From: Pseudomonadota bacterium
GTDB taxonomy: Bacteria > Pseudomonadota > Gammaproteobacteria > Arenicellales > UBA868
DNA length: 12,552 bases
Assembly (NCBI GenBank): GCA_018661145.1
Contig: JABJIU010000141.1
Span: 1-12,552, forward strand
Direction: 5' to 3'
The translations under genes and the position numbers were made by a program. Shown one piece after another: positions 1 through 7,088 of the stretch. Positions within the stretch are counted from its first letter, which is position 1. Each line of letters begins with the position of its first letter. The notes below the pieces were generated by a model. That model had not been told where the DNA came from and made no database searches. It was given only the letters and a program-made list of their open reading frames with translations.

Positions 1-477
1 GGGCTTCCAGGTTTCGTCTGCCCACTTCTCGCGAACCCTCTTATGCTTCTTTTCAGGCTGAAAATTCTCAAGCACCCACCCTTCGACCCATTCATATACG
101 GGCGGTGGAATCGGTAAATCAAACACCGGCGTATCGACTTCGACATAGGAAGCCATTTCATCATAACTCACTGTCACCAGAAGAGGATGTAGGGTTTCGT
201 CCTCTTCTTCCTGCTCGCACACTACAAAGACTCCGGGCTGGCGCGCCGTAAGGTTGGCATAGTAACTTTCAGCGTCGTCAGCAAAGAGTTCAATACAGTA
301 GCCTTCGAAGAGAAACTGCTCGCTGCTATCACACTGGTAAATACTCGTACAGGATACACCGCTGGACTGTCCTTTGGCGGGAAGCACTCCCAAAGCTGAC
401 CAACTGTCGAGCATCCACGCCTTATCCGGATATGACCGTCGCTCGATGATTATAGAAACAGGAAATCGATCTTTCAT
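1..477 (-). CDS. DUF3305 family protein, 3' end cut by the window
   Basis: I translated this by hand on the minus strand. It reads 159 codons without a stop from an ATG at 477-475 to the window edge, so the C-terminus lies to the left. The protein opens MKDRFPVSIIIERR, continues with PDKAWMLDSWSALGVLP, and ends in a charged, Trp-rich stretch with WVEGWVLENF near residues 133-142. This matches my memory of DUF3305, a small cytoplasmic family of unknown biochemistry that sits with DUF3306, TorD-like and FdhD genes in formate dehydrogenase clusters. An in-frame TAA lies two codons before the ATG, so the start cannot be further upstream. No strong Shine-Dalgarno is visible. It diverges from fdhD across an 85-bp gap, which supports a formate-dehydrogenase context. 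The function beyond that is unknown. Confidence 0.8.
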   Translation of the reverse strand, partial: MKDRFPVSIIIERRSYPDKAWMLDSWSALGVLPAKGQSSGVSCTSIYQCDSSEQFLFEGYCIELFADDAESYYANLTARQPGVFVVCEQEEEDETLHPLLVTVSYDEMASYVEVDTPVFDLPIPPPVYEWVEGWVLENFQPEKKHKRVREKWADETWKP

Positions 478-562
478 AAGTTATCAGGACTTGCCTGTGG
501 AACGATATCGGTTCACTATAACTGTGTCACTATTGCTAACTCAACACGCTGAATGATCAACC

Positions 563-1447
563 ATGTCTGCCGAAACTGAAGGAACACGTGAGATGTATCG
601 CCCAGTGCTTTCAGATGAAGGCCTGGATCCAACCCGGCCGGTAACGGCCCGGGATGAGTTTGGCGACCCCCGCGAGCTCAACATTGCAGGAGAGTGCCCG
701 CTCACGATCAAAGTCGATCACGCCGAGGTGGTGACATTGATGACGCTCGGCACCTACCCCGAGAAACTCACCCTGGGTTATCTACGTAACCAACGACTGA
801 TAGACGATATCAACGAAATCGCCGAAGTCCGTGTTGACTGGGATCGTGAGACGGTTGACGTATTTACCGCTCACGGCGACGGTATTGTTGACCTCCATGA
901 AAAGATTGCCAAACGCACAGTGACCAGCGGTTGTGGGCAGGGAACCATCTTCAGTTGCACGCTGGACAAGCTTTATGACACCCGCCTGCCGCGGGTTGAG
1001 ATTTACCAATCGACAATCTATGCGCTGCTGAAGACGATTAATTCGTACAACGAGATTTACCGGGCGGCGGGGGCGGTGCACGGTTGCGCACTGTGTGAGG
1101 GCTCGCGGATGCTCTACTTTGTTGAAGATGTCGGCCGACATAACGCGACCGATACCATTGCTGGAGAGATGTGGCTGCAAGACATTGGCGGAAATGACAA
1201 AATCTTCTACACCACCGGCCGCTTGACTTCCGAAATCGTTATGAAGGCGGCGCACATGGGTGTGCCGATTCTGATATCGCGATCCGGCATTACCCACATG
1301 GGTCTGGAACTTGCGCAGGACCTCGGGGTGACCCTGATCGCCCGAGCCAAGGGTCGACACTTTCTCGTCTATAACGGCGAGGACACAATCCAATACGACG
1401 AGATCCCCCAGCGAAAAACCGTCTTGGCCACCGGGCAAGACTCCTAG
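563..1447 (+). CDS. fdhD: FdhD, sulfur carrier for formate dehydrogenase maturation
   Basis: FdhD moves sulfur from a cysteine desulfurase (IscS) to the Mo-bisMGD cofactor before it is inserted into formate dehydrogenase, and acts in the cytoplasm. The family is clear from EDVGRHNATDTIAGE (188-202), the TTGRLTSEIV segment (217-226), GVPILISRSG (233-242) and the C-terminal KGRHFLVYNGE. Length (294 aa) is normal. The canonical CxxC of the mobile loop is altered: here it reads GCGQG (C124, then G127), while a new CxxC (C175, C178, in HGCALCEG) appears about 50 residues later. An alternative ATG at 593 has a better ribosome site (GAAGGA at 578-583, nine bases upstream) than the ATG at 563; the shorter form loses ten poorly conserved residues. 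The gene ends only four bases before the convergent ABC ATPase gene, so there is no room for a separate terminator between them. Confidence 0.93.
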   Translation: MSAETEGTREMYRPVLSDEGLDPTRPVTARDEFGDPRELNIAGECPLTIKVDHAEVVTLMTLGTYPEKLTLGYLRNQRLIDDINEIAEVRVDWDRETVDVFTAHGDGIVDLHEKIAKRTVTSGCGQGTIFSCTLDKLYDTRLPRVEIYQSTIYALLKTINSYNEIYRAAGAVHGCALCEGSRMLYFVEDVGRHNATDTIAGEMWLQDIGGNDKIFYTTGRLTSEIVMKAAHMGVPILISRSGITHMGLELAQDLGVTLIARAKGRHFLVYNGEDTIQYDEIPQRKTVLATGQDS

Positions 1448-1451
1448 TTGT

Positions 1452-2285
1452 TTAGACCGGCAGGGCTTGATACCAGCCGGCCGACTCCACCAAACGAACG
1501 TCGACGCCATAAAGCGCGGACAGGCGATTTTCGATCAGCATCTCGCTTTTAGGTCCGTCCGCCCAGACTCGACCCTGATTCAGCATCACGACCCGGGTAA
1601 CCTCGGGCGGAATCTCGTGAATATGGTGGGTCACCAATACCAATGTATGGCCTGAGCGGATCAACTGCCGCATGGTCTGCAAATACTGAAAGGTTGCAGC
1701 CAAATCCAGGCCACTGGTGGGTTCATCGAGGATCAAATGAGTCGGTGTGTTCACCAGAGCGCGGCCGAGCAGCAAGCGGCGCTGCTGTCCCGAAGACAAC
1801 TCTCCATACGGGCAGTCCGCAAGATCCTCAATATCCAGCCTGGCAAGCACGGTTTGTACCCGCTCGTGCTGATCCTCAGTCAGCTTTTGATGACCCCAGA
1901 TACCAACACTGCTGAAAAAACCTGAAAGCACCACCTGTCGGCCAAGTACCTCCGGTGAATAGACTTCCTGAAGCTCAGCCGAGATTATCCCGAGCTGACG
2001 ACGCAGTTCCCAAATATCACCGCGTTCCTTGCCGAGAATTCTCACCACGGGGTGTTCTCGCCAAAGGGGATAAATCTCCCGCATCAGCAGCTTCAGTAGG
2101 GTCGTTTTGCCAGCGCCGTTCGGACCCAGAATCGCCACACTCTCATGCTGGGAGAGCGTGAGACTGAAATCATCAAATACTTGGTTGTCACCGCGACAGA
2201 CTGTAGCGCCGACAATCTCAATAAGCGGTGTGTCGGCTTTAGAATCCGGCACCACAGCGGTAGAGACCAGAAGCGATTCAGGCAA
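1452..2285 (-). CDS. Orphan soluble ABC ATPase, ModF/YlmA-like
   Basis: This is a single nucleotide-binding domain of 277 aa with every hallmark: Walker A GPNGAGKT (54-61), Q-loop Q106 in SAELQE, signature LSSGQ (163-167), Walker B LILDE (184-188) and the switch histidine H220. The IWELRRQLGIISAELQE stretch resembles ATPases related to ModF and YlmA rather than amino-acid or peptide importers. No permease or binding protein is adjacent, so the transport partner, if any, is unknown. The start is a TTG at 2285-2283, overlapping the DUF6494 stop by eight bases, with GAGGA about 11 bases upstream; GTG codons near 2255-2252 are alternatives without a visible ribosome site. The overlap suggests translational coupling to DUF6494. 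A molybdenum role suggested by the nearby fdhD is only an inference. Confidence 0.85.
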   Translation of the reverse strand: MPESLLVSTAVVPDSKADTPLIEIVGATVCRGDNQVFDDFSLTLSQHESVAILGPNGAGKTTLLKLLMREIYPLWREHPVVRILGKERGDIWELRRQLGIISAELQEVYSPEVLGRQVVLSGFFSSVGIWGHQKLTEDQHERVQTVLARLDIEDLADCPYGELSSGQQRRLLLGRALVNTPTHLILDEPTSGLDLAATFQYLQTMRQLIRSGHTLVLVTHHIHEIPPEVTRVVMLNQGRVWADGPKSEMLIENRLSALYGVDVRLVESAGWYQALPV

Positions 2286-2484
2286 GTTTGATATCGTCCT
2301 CTATCGTGACGTCAAGGTGGGTTTCGCCGAGTTGCAGCCTGACGGTGGCATTCAGCGTTTCGTTCCCCTGCAAAGCGCCGGAGGCAATGCCGTCACGCAC
2401 CGCCTGCTCAATTTCCCGCTGGGATTGAATTCCGACTTTTTTTAGAAACTTGCGTAATTGAATATTGAAAACCTCTTCGTCCAT
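2278..2484 (-). CDS. DUF6494 family small protein
   Basis: This 68-residue protein opens MDEEVFNIQLRKFLKKVG, continues with SQREIEQAVRDGIASGALQG and ends in an acidic beta-like tail (HLDVTIEDDIKLA). From memory this matches DUF6494, a short family of unknown function in Proteobacteria; the layout suggests an alpha-helical N-terminal half and a strand-rich C-terminal half. No signal peptide, membrane segment or cysteine is present, so it is probably cytoplasmic. An excellent Shine-Dalgarno (GGAGG, revealed on the minus strand at about 2490-2494) precedes the ATG. It lies 25 bases after the cyclase gene and overlaps the ABC ATPase gene by eight bases, so the three probably share a transcript. 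What it does for the ATPase, if anything, cannot be read from sequence. Confidence 0.82.
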   Translation of the reverse strand: MDEEVFNIQLRKFLKKVGIQSQREIEQAVRDGIASGALQGNETLNATVRLQLGETHLDVTIEDDIKLA

Positions 2485-2509
2485 GACGTCCTCCGGTGAT
2501 AAATACTAG

Positions 2510-4261
2510 TTAGCATTGGACAGGCTCGATAGACTCGAGCAACTCTTGCAGTTCACGATTGCGGGCCTGATCCTGGAAGGGTTGGCTATCGGCAAACTCG
2601 GCAATAGAGATCTCAGCTACACGGATCCCCCGATGGAGCATCTCCAGCGCTTCGTCTTCCCGGCCGAGCTTTTTAAGCGTCGCTGCGGAATAAAACAGCC
2701 CATCACGGCTTTCCGTGCGCATTTTTTTTAAACTGGCAAGCGCGCTCTCAAATTCATCAAGCCAAAAGTGGCACTTGCCATCTTTTTCAAGAAGATCATC
2801 CGGACAGAAGGGATTGATCCGCATCGCCCAGGCTACTTTCTCAAGGCCCTCCTGCGGTTCCCCAAGATACAGCCGCATCTCAGCGTTTTTACCAATAATG
2901 TAGGAGTCACTGGGACAGAGTTCTTCCGCCCGGTCGTGATGATGACGCGCAAGATCAAAGTCTCGTAGATTTAAAGAGATCGACCCCATGATTCGGTTGG
3001 CTTCGTGGTCATCCGGATCAAGTTCCAGTGCGCGGCTCGCTGAGGCACGACAGATGTCAAACCAGTCCTTCGGATAGGCCTCCGGCTGCCATCCCGCACA
3101 ATTCGCTAAAGAGCATGCCTTCCAGGCATACGCGCGGGCATAAGTGGGATCAGTCTCTATAGCCTTTTCAAAGAGCGCGAGCGCCTTGGGCGCTTCGGAG
3201 CGGGTGAGATTACTGCGCCGATGATATTCAAGCCCTTGCAGTACCATATCGTAGGCAGAAAGATTCTCCGGGCGGGCATTGCTGACGCGTTTGGCCTCAT
3301 TGGCTTCTACCCTTCCCGCGATGGTTGCTACGATCGTTTCGATAATCTCATCCTGGGTGTCAAAAATCTCATCAATGGTTGTGTCAAATTTCTCGGACCA
3401 GACCGTCGACTCATTCTGGACGTTAGTGAGACTGGTTGTGATACGCATCTTGTTACCGAGTTTTCGTACGCTGCCGTCCAGGATATAGCGAACTCCAAGA
3501 TCCCGACCGATCTCCTTGGGGCCCATCTGTTTGTCCCGGTAGGAAAAACTGGCGTTGCCCGAAACCACCGTGAGGCTTCGAAAACGAGACAACGATGCGA
3601 TCAAATCCTCAGAGAAGCCTTCACAAAGATACGCCTGCTCCTCGTCCTTGCTGAGATTTTTGAAGAGCATGACCGCAAGCGAGCCAGATTCGGCTTCGTT
3701 TACCGCGACCTGGGGCGTCTCGGCCTGCTGCAGATATCGGACGCCGCCTTGGCCCTTGATGACAAAGTAGGCCTGCACTGGCTTTTCTATGTTTTTCAGT
3801 TCAAGCCTACCGGCATCTTCAAAAGACACCATGATCTTTTGGCCGATCATGTCGAATACAGTCTTGGAGACACATATACCTGCCGGTTGGGCTTCAGCCT
3901 CCAGCCGTGCCGCGATGTTGACGGCGTCCCCAAAGAGGTTGTCTTCGGTCACCATCACGTCGCCGAGATTAATCCCCACCCGAAACACCATCTGCCTGTC
4001 CTCGGGTATGTCCTCGTTGAGTGAGGCCATTCGCTCCTGCATCTCCACCGCGCAACGCGTTGCATTCACCGGACTTGAGAATTCTGCAATGATGCTGTCG
4101 CCGGCTGAACCGAAAATTTTTCCGCCGTGCTCAGCCACCACACCATCAATGACCTGCCGTCGCCGACTTAAATCGCGCAGGGTAGGCTCTTCATTGGCCG
4201 CCATCATCTTGCTGAATCCGACCACGTCTGAGGCCAGAATTGTGCTCAGCTTCCGTTCCAC
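2510..4261 (-). CDS. Class III nucleotide cyclase-TolB-like-TPR protein
   Basis: This is a 583-aa soluble signalling protein. Residues 1-170 form a class III cyclase homology domain, with likely metal aspartates D12 (SDVVGFS) and D55 (SAGDS), and N115 and R119 in FGDAVNIAARLE. Residues about 193-320 form a TolB/FlgO-like beta domain that includes GVRYILDGSVRKLGNKMRI. Residues about 335-583 are helical TPR repeats, with ALALFEKAIETDPTYARAYAW the clearest. There are no transmembrane segments or signal peptide. The positions that normally read adenine appear changed: the usual Lys before the second Asp aligns with G51 and the usual Asp with N108, so whether the product is cAMP, cGMP or nothing is open. 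The start is GTG with a strong AAGGAGA seven bases upstream. It is the first gene of a likely three-gene unit with DUF6494 and the ABC ATPase. Confidence 0.88.
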   Translation of the reverse strand: MERKLSTILASDVVGFSKMMAANEEPTLRDLSRRRQVIDGVVAEHGGKIFGSAGDSIIAEFSSPVNATRCAVEMQERMASLNEDIPEDRQMVFRVGINLGDVMVTEDNLFGDAVNIAARLEAEAQPAGICVSKTVFDMIGQKIMVSFEDAGRLELKNIEKPVQAYFVIKGQGGVRYLQQAETPQVAVNEAESGSLAVMLFKNLSKDEEQAYLCEGFSEDLIASLSRFRSLTVVSGNASFSYRDKQMGPKEIGRDLGVRYILDGSVRKLGNKMRITTSLTNVQNESTVWSEKFDTTIDEIFDTQDEIIETIVATIAGRVEANEAKRVSNARPENLSAYDMVLQGLEYHRRSNLTRSEAPKALALFEKAIETDPTYARAYAWKACSLANCAGWQPEAYPKDWFDICRASASRALELDPDDHEANRIMGSISLNLRDFDLARHHHDRAEELCPSDSYIIGKNAEMRLYLGEPQEGLEKVAWAMRINPFCPDDLLEKDGKCHFWLDEFESALASLKKMRTESRDGLFYSAATLKKLGREDEALEMLHRGIRVAEISIAEFADSQPFQDQARNRELQELLESIEPVQC

Positions 4262-4351
4262 AGATTGCTCTCCTTATGCTCTACTCCAGGCCGTCTGGCC
4301 TTCGAGCTGTAACGCGATTATATGACCCTTGATTTACCTGGCTTCAATCCG

Positions 4352-4744
4352 TTAATCCTCTGTCCTGGACAACGTAACGGGGTTACCATGGGGTGTGTTG
4401 AGGTAGGCATTTCTCCACGCGTTAACCCGGTTTTGAATGTCATCTGAGTACACGATGGTTTTGCTCGTCAGAATGCGTTCCAGCGTAATTACCCACATCC
4501 GGTAGTAGGAGTCACCAGGGTCGGCTTCTTCTTTTTTGCTGTCAATGCTGTCGTTTTCCCCGTTGTCACGGGCCGCTGCAATTTCTGCAGACAGCGTCTC
4601 GGTCCACTCGCCCCACGAAAAGCACCCTCGCTGGTGAAGTCCGACGACCAACGCGAAGATCTGTGCCTGCCACGGGTTAGCAAACACCGGTTCATTCCGA
4701 TCACCGGGCAAGGCGCTCGCGGGCGGGCAAGAACCAGCGCTCAC
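4352..4744 (-). CDS. Nitrile hydratase accessory/activator protein (P14K type)
   Basis: This small protein resembles the N-terminal half of the nitrile hydratase beta subunit: ALPGDRNEPVFANPWQAQIFAL, then RGCFSWGEWTETL, and later YYRMWVITLERIL. That pattern is typical of the P14K/NhlE family, which binds the alpha subunit and delivers the cobalt-loaded, cysteine-oxidised form by subunit exchange. I place the start at GTG 4744-4742, giving 130 aa and a GTGA overlap with the beta stop, exactly mirroring the alpha/beta junction. An upstream GTG at 4768 would add eight residues inside beta. The insert rich in Asp, Glu and Lys (around NGENDSIDSKKEEADPGD) looks like a flexible linker. It is the third and last gene of the operon; I see no convincing terminator in the 90 bases after it. 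Confidence 0.85.
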   Translation of the reverse strand: MSAGSCPPASALPGDRNEPVFANPWQAQIFALVVGLHQRGCFSWGEWTETLSAEIAAARDNGENDSIDSKKEEADPGDSYYRMWVITLERILTSKTIVYSDDIQNRVNAWRNAYLNTPHGNPVTLSRTED

Positions 4745-5412
4745 GCGCTTTCCAAGTGGGGCTCCCACAGATCTACCCGAACTGCGAACATCGCACTGGC
4801 CTGATGGTTTTCACCCCAAATTTCCCAAGACGAAAATCGAATACTGTAGAGGTGTTCCGCCTCGCGATATCCGAGCGCGTTTCGATCAGCAAAAACATGA
4901 GCGCCATGGTGGCGCTCGATCTCGCCAATCTTGCCCCGAACATATCCAGGCACCCGAGTATGGCCCGGCGTCACTTCCTCGCGGACTCTCACCTTGTCAC
5001 CCAGCGAAAACTCAGGATGTTTTTCGGTTTCCATCTCAACGGATCCACTGCGCAAAAGAATCTCTCCGACATCCTTGGCCTGCAAGGCAGATAAACCTGA
5101 ATCAGTCGCATCGGAATCCAGTTTGCCGGTCTTAAGTTCCTGTTTCGAGATAAAGTCTTTTTCCAGCAAAAGTGTTTTCAGCCCTACCCACCAGTTCTCG
5201 TAGTAACTGTGACGCAAATAATCCTCGGGTGTCTGGCGTTCTCGGGCATGGCGGGATTGGTCCAGGTTCCATCGGCCGAGAAATCCCACGGCAAGCGTTA
5301 AAGCGAAAACCCGTTTCTCCCAGTGCGCATGAAAGACCGGTTCAGAAGACTCAAGCTCCGGCGATATAGGGCCAAGGCCTTCCAGTCCACCAAGATCGTG
5401 GCTATCCCTCAC
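4741..5412 (-). CDS. nthB: Nitrile hydratase beta subunit
   Basis: This is the partner of the alpha subunit in cytoplasmic nitrile hydratase, which converts nitriles to amides. The 223-aa protein starts in the usual way (MRDSHDLGGLEGLGP), contains the helical FHAHWEKRVFALTLAVGFLGRWN segment (28-49) and the paired tyrosines of YYENWWVGLKTLLLEK. It ends with an SH3-like barrel: FSLGDKVRVREE, HTRVPGYVRGKIGEIERHHGAH (151-172) and LYSIRFSSWEIWGE. Arginines in the RVPGYVRG segment (R153, R159) are candidates for those that contact the oxidised cysteines of alpha in known structures. The start codon is GTG, overlapping the alpha stop as GTGA, so translation is probably coupled and the two subunits made in equal amounts. 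Length matches the family. Confidence 0.93.
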   Translation of the reverse strand: MRDSHDLGGLEGLGPISPELESSEPVFHAHWEKRVFALTLAVGFLGRWNLDQSRHARERQTPEDYLRHSYYENWWVGLKTLLLEKDFISKQELKTGKLDSDATDSGLSALQAKDVGEILLRSGSVEMETEKHPEFSLGDKVRVREEVTPGHTRVPGYVRGKIGEIERHHGAHVFADRNALGYREAEHLYSIRFSSWEIWGENHQASAMFAVRVDLWEPHLESA

Positions 5413-6050
5413 GATGAGACCGCCGTATCGTTATCATCATTGTCGACGCAAACCTCTTCTACCCCGATCATGCTGTTACGGGTAACGATCTCGGCCAACT
5501 TATCCTCTGGCCACCCTTTCGATTCCGCGGGCTGTCGCGGAAGAACGAGATAGCGCATCTCGGCCGTGGAGTCCCAAACCTGGATGTCGACGCCGTCATC
5601 AAGGTGGGTGCCAAACTCCGCCAGCACGCCACGGGGGTCACTGACCGCCCGAGCCCGGTACGGAGCTGACTTGTACCAGACCGGTGGCAGGCCCAGCACC
5701 GGCCAGGGGTAGCACGAGCAAAGCGTGCAGACAACAAGGTTGTGGATCTTGGTTGTATTTTCGACGACCCGCATGTGTTCGCCCTGGCGTCCCGTGAACC
5801 CCAGCGACGCAATCGCGGCATTCGCATCCTTGAGCAACCACTCTTTGAACTCGGTCTGAGTCCAGGCTTTTGCGACGACCTGCGCCCCATTGCGTGGACC
5901 CACTTTGTGCTCATAGGTCTCGATCAGGGCATCCAGCGCCTCTTCGGACACCAGGCCTTTCTCCACAAGCAACGACTCCAGCGCCTTTACTTTTAGCGCG
6001 AGATCGCTGGGCGGTTCGGTATGGTCGTGGGAGTGATGATCGTCTGACAT
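5409..6050 (-). CDS. nthA: Nitrile hydratase alpha subunit, cobalt type
   Basis: This is the catalytic metal-binding subunit. The metal motif reads VCTLCSC (107-113): C108, C111, S112 and C113 are the ligands, with C111 and C113 expected to be oxidised to sulfinic and sulfenic forms. Threonine after the first cysteine marks the cobalt type; iron enzymes carry serine there. The flanking YPWPVLGLPPVWYKSAPYR (114-132), the RYLVLPRQPAESKGW stretch and RNSMIGVEEV near the end are all family hallmarks, and 213 aa is normal. The N-terminus is histidine-rich (DDHHSHDHTE, 3-12), which could bind metal but may be disordered. The ATG start has no good Shine-Dalgarno. It leads the alpha-beta-activator operon; a promoter would have to lie in the 106 bases after the methyltransferase gene or further upstream. 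No amidase gene is in the window. Confidence 0.95.
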   Translation of the reverse strand: MSDDHHSHDHTEPPSDLALKVKALESLLVEKGLVSEEALDALIETYEHKVGPRNGAQVVAKAWTQTEFKEWLLKDANAAIASLGFTGRQGEHMRVVENTTKIHNLVVCTLCSCYPWPVLGLPPVWYKSAPYRARAVSDPRGVLAEFGTHLDDGVDIQVWDSTAEMRYLVLPRQPAESKGWPEDKLAEIVTRNSMIGVEEVCVDNDDNDTAVSS

Positions 6051-6156
6051 GATCGCCAGTTTACCGTGACTGCTTGATTCCTCTCAATCCCAGATTCGCT
6101 CCTCCGAAATAATCTGGCGAAGCACGACGCGAACCCTAAATCGAGTCAGGAACAGG

Positions 6157-6936
6157 CTAGCGACGGACCAATAACATGATGGGGCGCTTGCCCGAATCGT
6201 CCAAACCCACTTCGAATACATCGAAATGCTTTTGTGCGGCAGAAAGAAATCCATCACGGGTGTAATCGTGATCGGGTATTGGATTTGCCAACTTTTGGAT
6301 TTCAAGTGGGCAATCTGGTATTTCAAGTGGATTCATAAAAACGAGATAGCGTGAGCACACCCTGGCAAGTGCGGTCATGATCGAATCATGATCACCCATC
6401 GACTTGTTGGCTCGTTTGCTTCCCCAATAAATGTAGTGATAAGTGCTGATCACCTGGACCAGATCGAACGGTCCACCGTACGCGCTTGGATTCGCGGCAA
6501 CATCTTCGATTGAGGCATTTTGAATTTGCACGTTGTTGAGCGCCAACGCCTTGGCCGCACGCTGAGACACATCAATAAAATGCGGGAAAAGATCGATGCC
6601 GACCGCACGCTCGCACTCGGGCCGCTGCGCAATACGAAATAGGAAATAGCCCTTGCAGCATCCCACATCCAAGAAGCTGTGGATGTGCAGCGGATATAAC
6701 GGCGACACCATTCGCCAACGGCGGGACACCTTACCCTGGGCAATTATCTGGCCGTTGCGGATCTGGTACGTGTGATTGGTTGGATAACCGAGAAGATCGT
6801 CGTTTAGGATTTTGTTTGGATGGCGATCCGATCCCCTCAGTCGATCAATCCATTGACGCCACTGATACCGCAATCGGGTTTTCAGGTGCGGGCGCACTAG
6901 GGCGCCTTCGGGTCGTGATTGCATCCGCCTATCCAC
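6157..6936 (-). CDS. SAM-dependent class I methyltransferase, substrate unknown
   Basis: The 259-aa protein carries a Rossmann-fold methyltransferase core. Motif I is FLDVGCCKGYF (88-98), followed by the acidic loop VGIDL with D115 expected to hold the ribose of SAM, and a later FDLVQVISTYHYIYWG strand whose TYHY resembles the YH signature of CmoB/DUF1698-like enzymes. The first 80 residues are basic and Arg-rich, with a YQIRNGQIIAQGKVSRRW stretch that may recognise the substrate. There is no signal peptide or membrane segment. The start is GTG at 6936; an ATG four codons later (6924) is an equally plausible start. It lies 106 bases upstream of nitrile hydratase alpha on the same strand and could share its transcript, but I know of no functional link. 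The substrate cannot be named. Confidence 0.72.
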   Translation of the reverse strand: MDRRMQSRPEGALVRPHLKTRLRYQWRQWIDRLRGSDRHPNKILNDDLLGYPTNHTYQIRNGQIIAQGKVSRRWRMVSPLYPLHIHSFLDVGCCKGYFLFRIAQRPECERAVGIDLFPHFIDVSQRAAKALALNNVQIQNASIEDVAANPSAYGGPFDLVQVISTYHYIYWGSKRANKSMGDHDSIMTALARVCSRYLVFMNPLEIPDCPLEIQKLANPIPDHDYTRDGFLSAAQKHFDVFEVGLDDSGKRPIMLLVRR

Positions 6937-7088
6937 TTACGAATCTCTCATCCTCTGATGGAATGGCGAACCGTTGGCGATTGATGCTGACCTGAGCCCG
7001 ATCGACGTCGCTTTCTATTGTCACGCGATTCAATTTCCGTCATGTTTAGACTCTCTAATACTCAATACTGACGTCTCGATTAGTTGAA

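Noticed and set aside
491..522. Possible fdhD promoter (TTGCCT and TATAAC)
   Set aside because: The spacing is 20 bases and the -35 box is poor, so I do not call it as a feature.
374..556. Short plus-strand frame upstream of fdhD (60 codons)
   Set aside because: It overlaps the start of the DUF3305 gene in antisense and has no ribosome site or recognisable sequence.
782..1510. Long open frame opposite fdhD (242 codons, minus strand)
   Set aside because: It is antisense to a well-conserved fdhD gene, shows no family motif, and is explained by codon bias on the coding strand.
3221..4024. Long open frame opposite the cyclase gene (267 codons, plus strand)
   Set aside because: It is antisense to conserved cyclase and TolB-like coding sequence, has no recognisable domain and no ribosome site.
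4288..4301. AGGCC-GTCT-GGCCT hairpin just upstream of the cyclase ribosome site, considered as a terminator for the nitrile hydratase operon
   Set aside because: The stem is only five base pairs and there is no T-run on the minus strand. It also lies very near the cyclase Shine-Dalgarno, so any role is more likely chance or translational.
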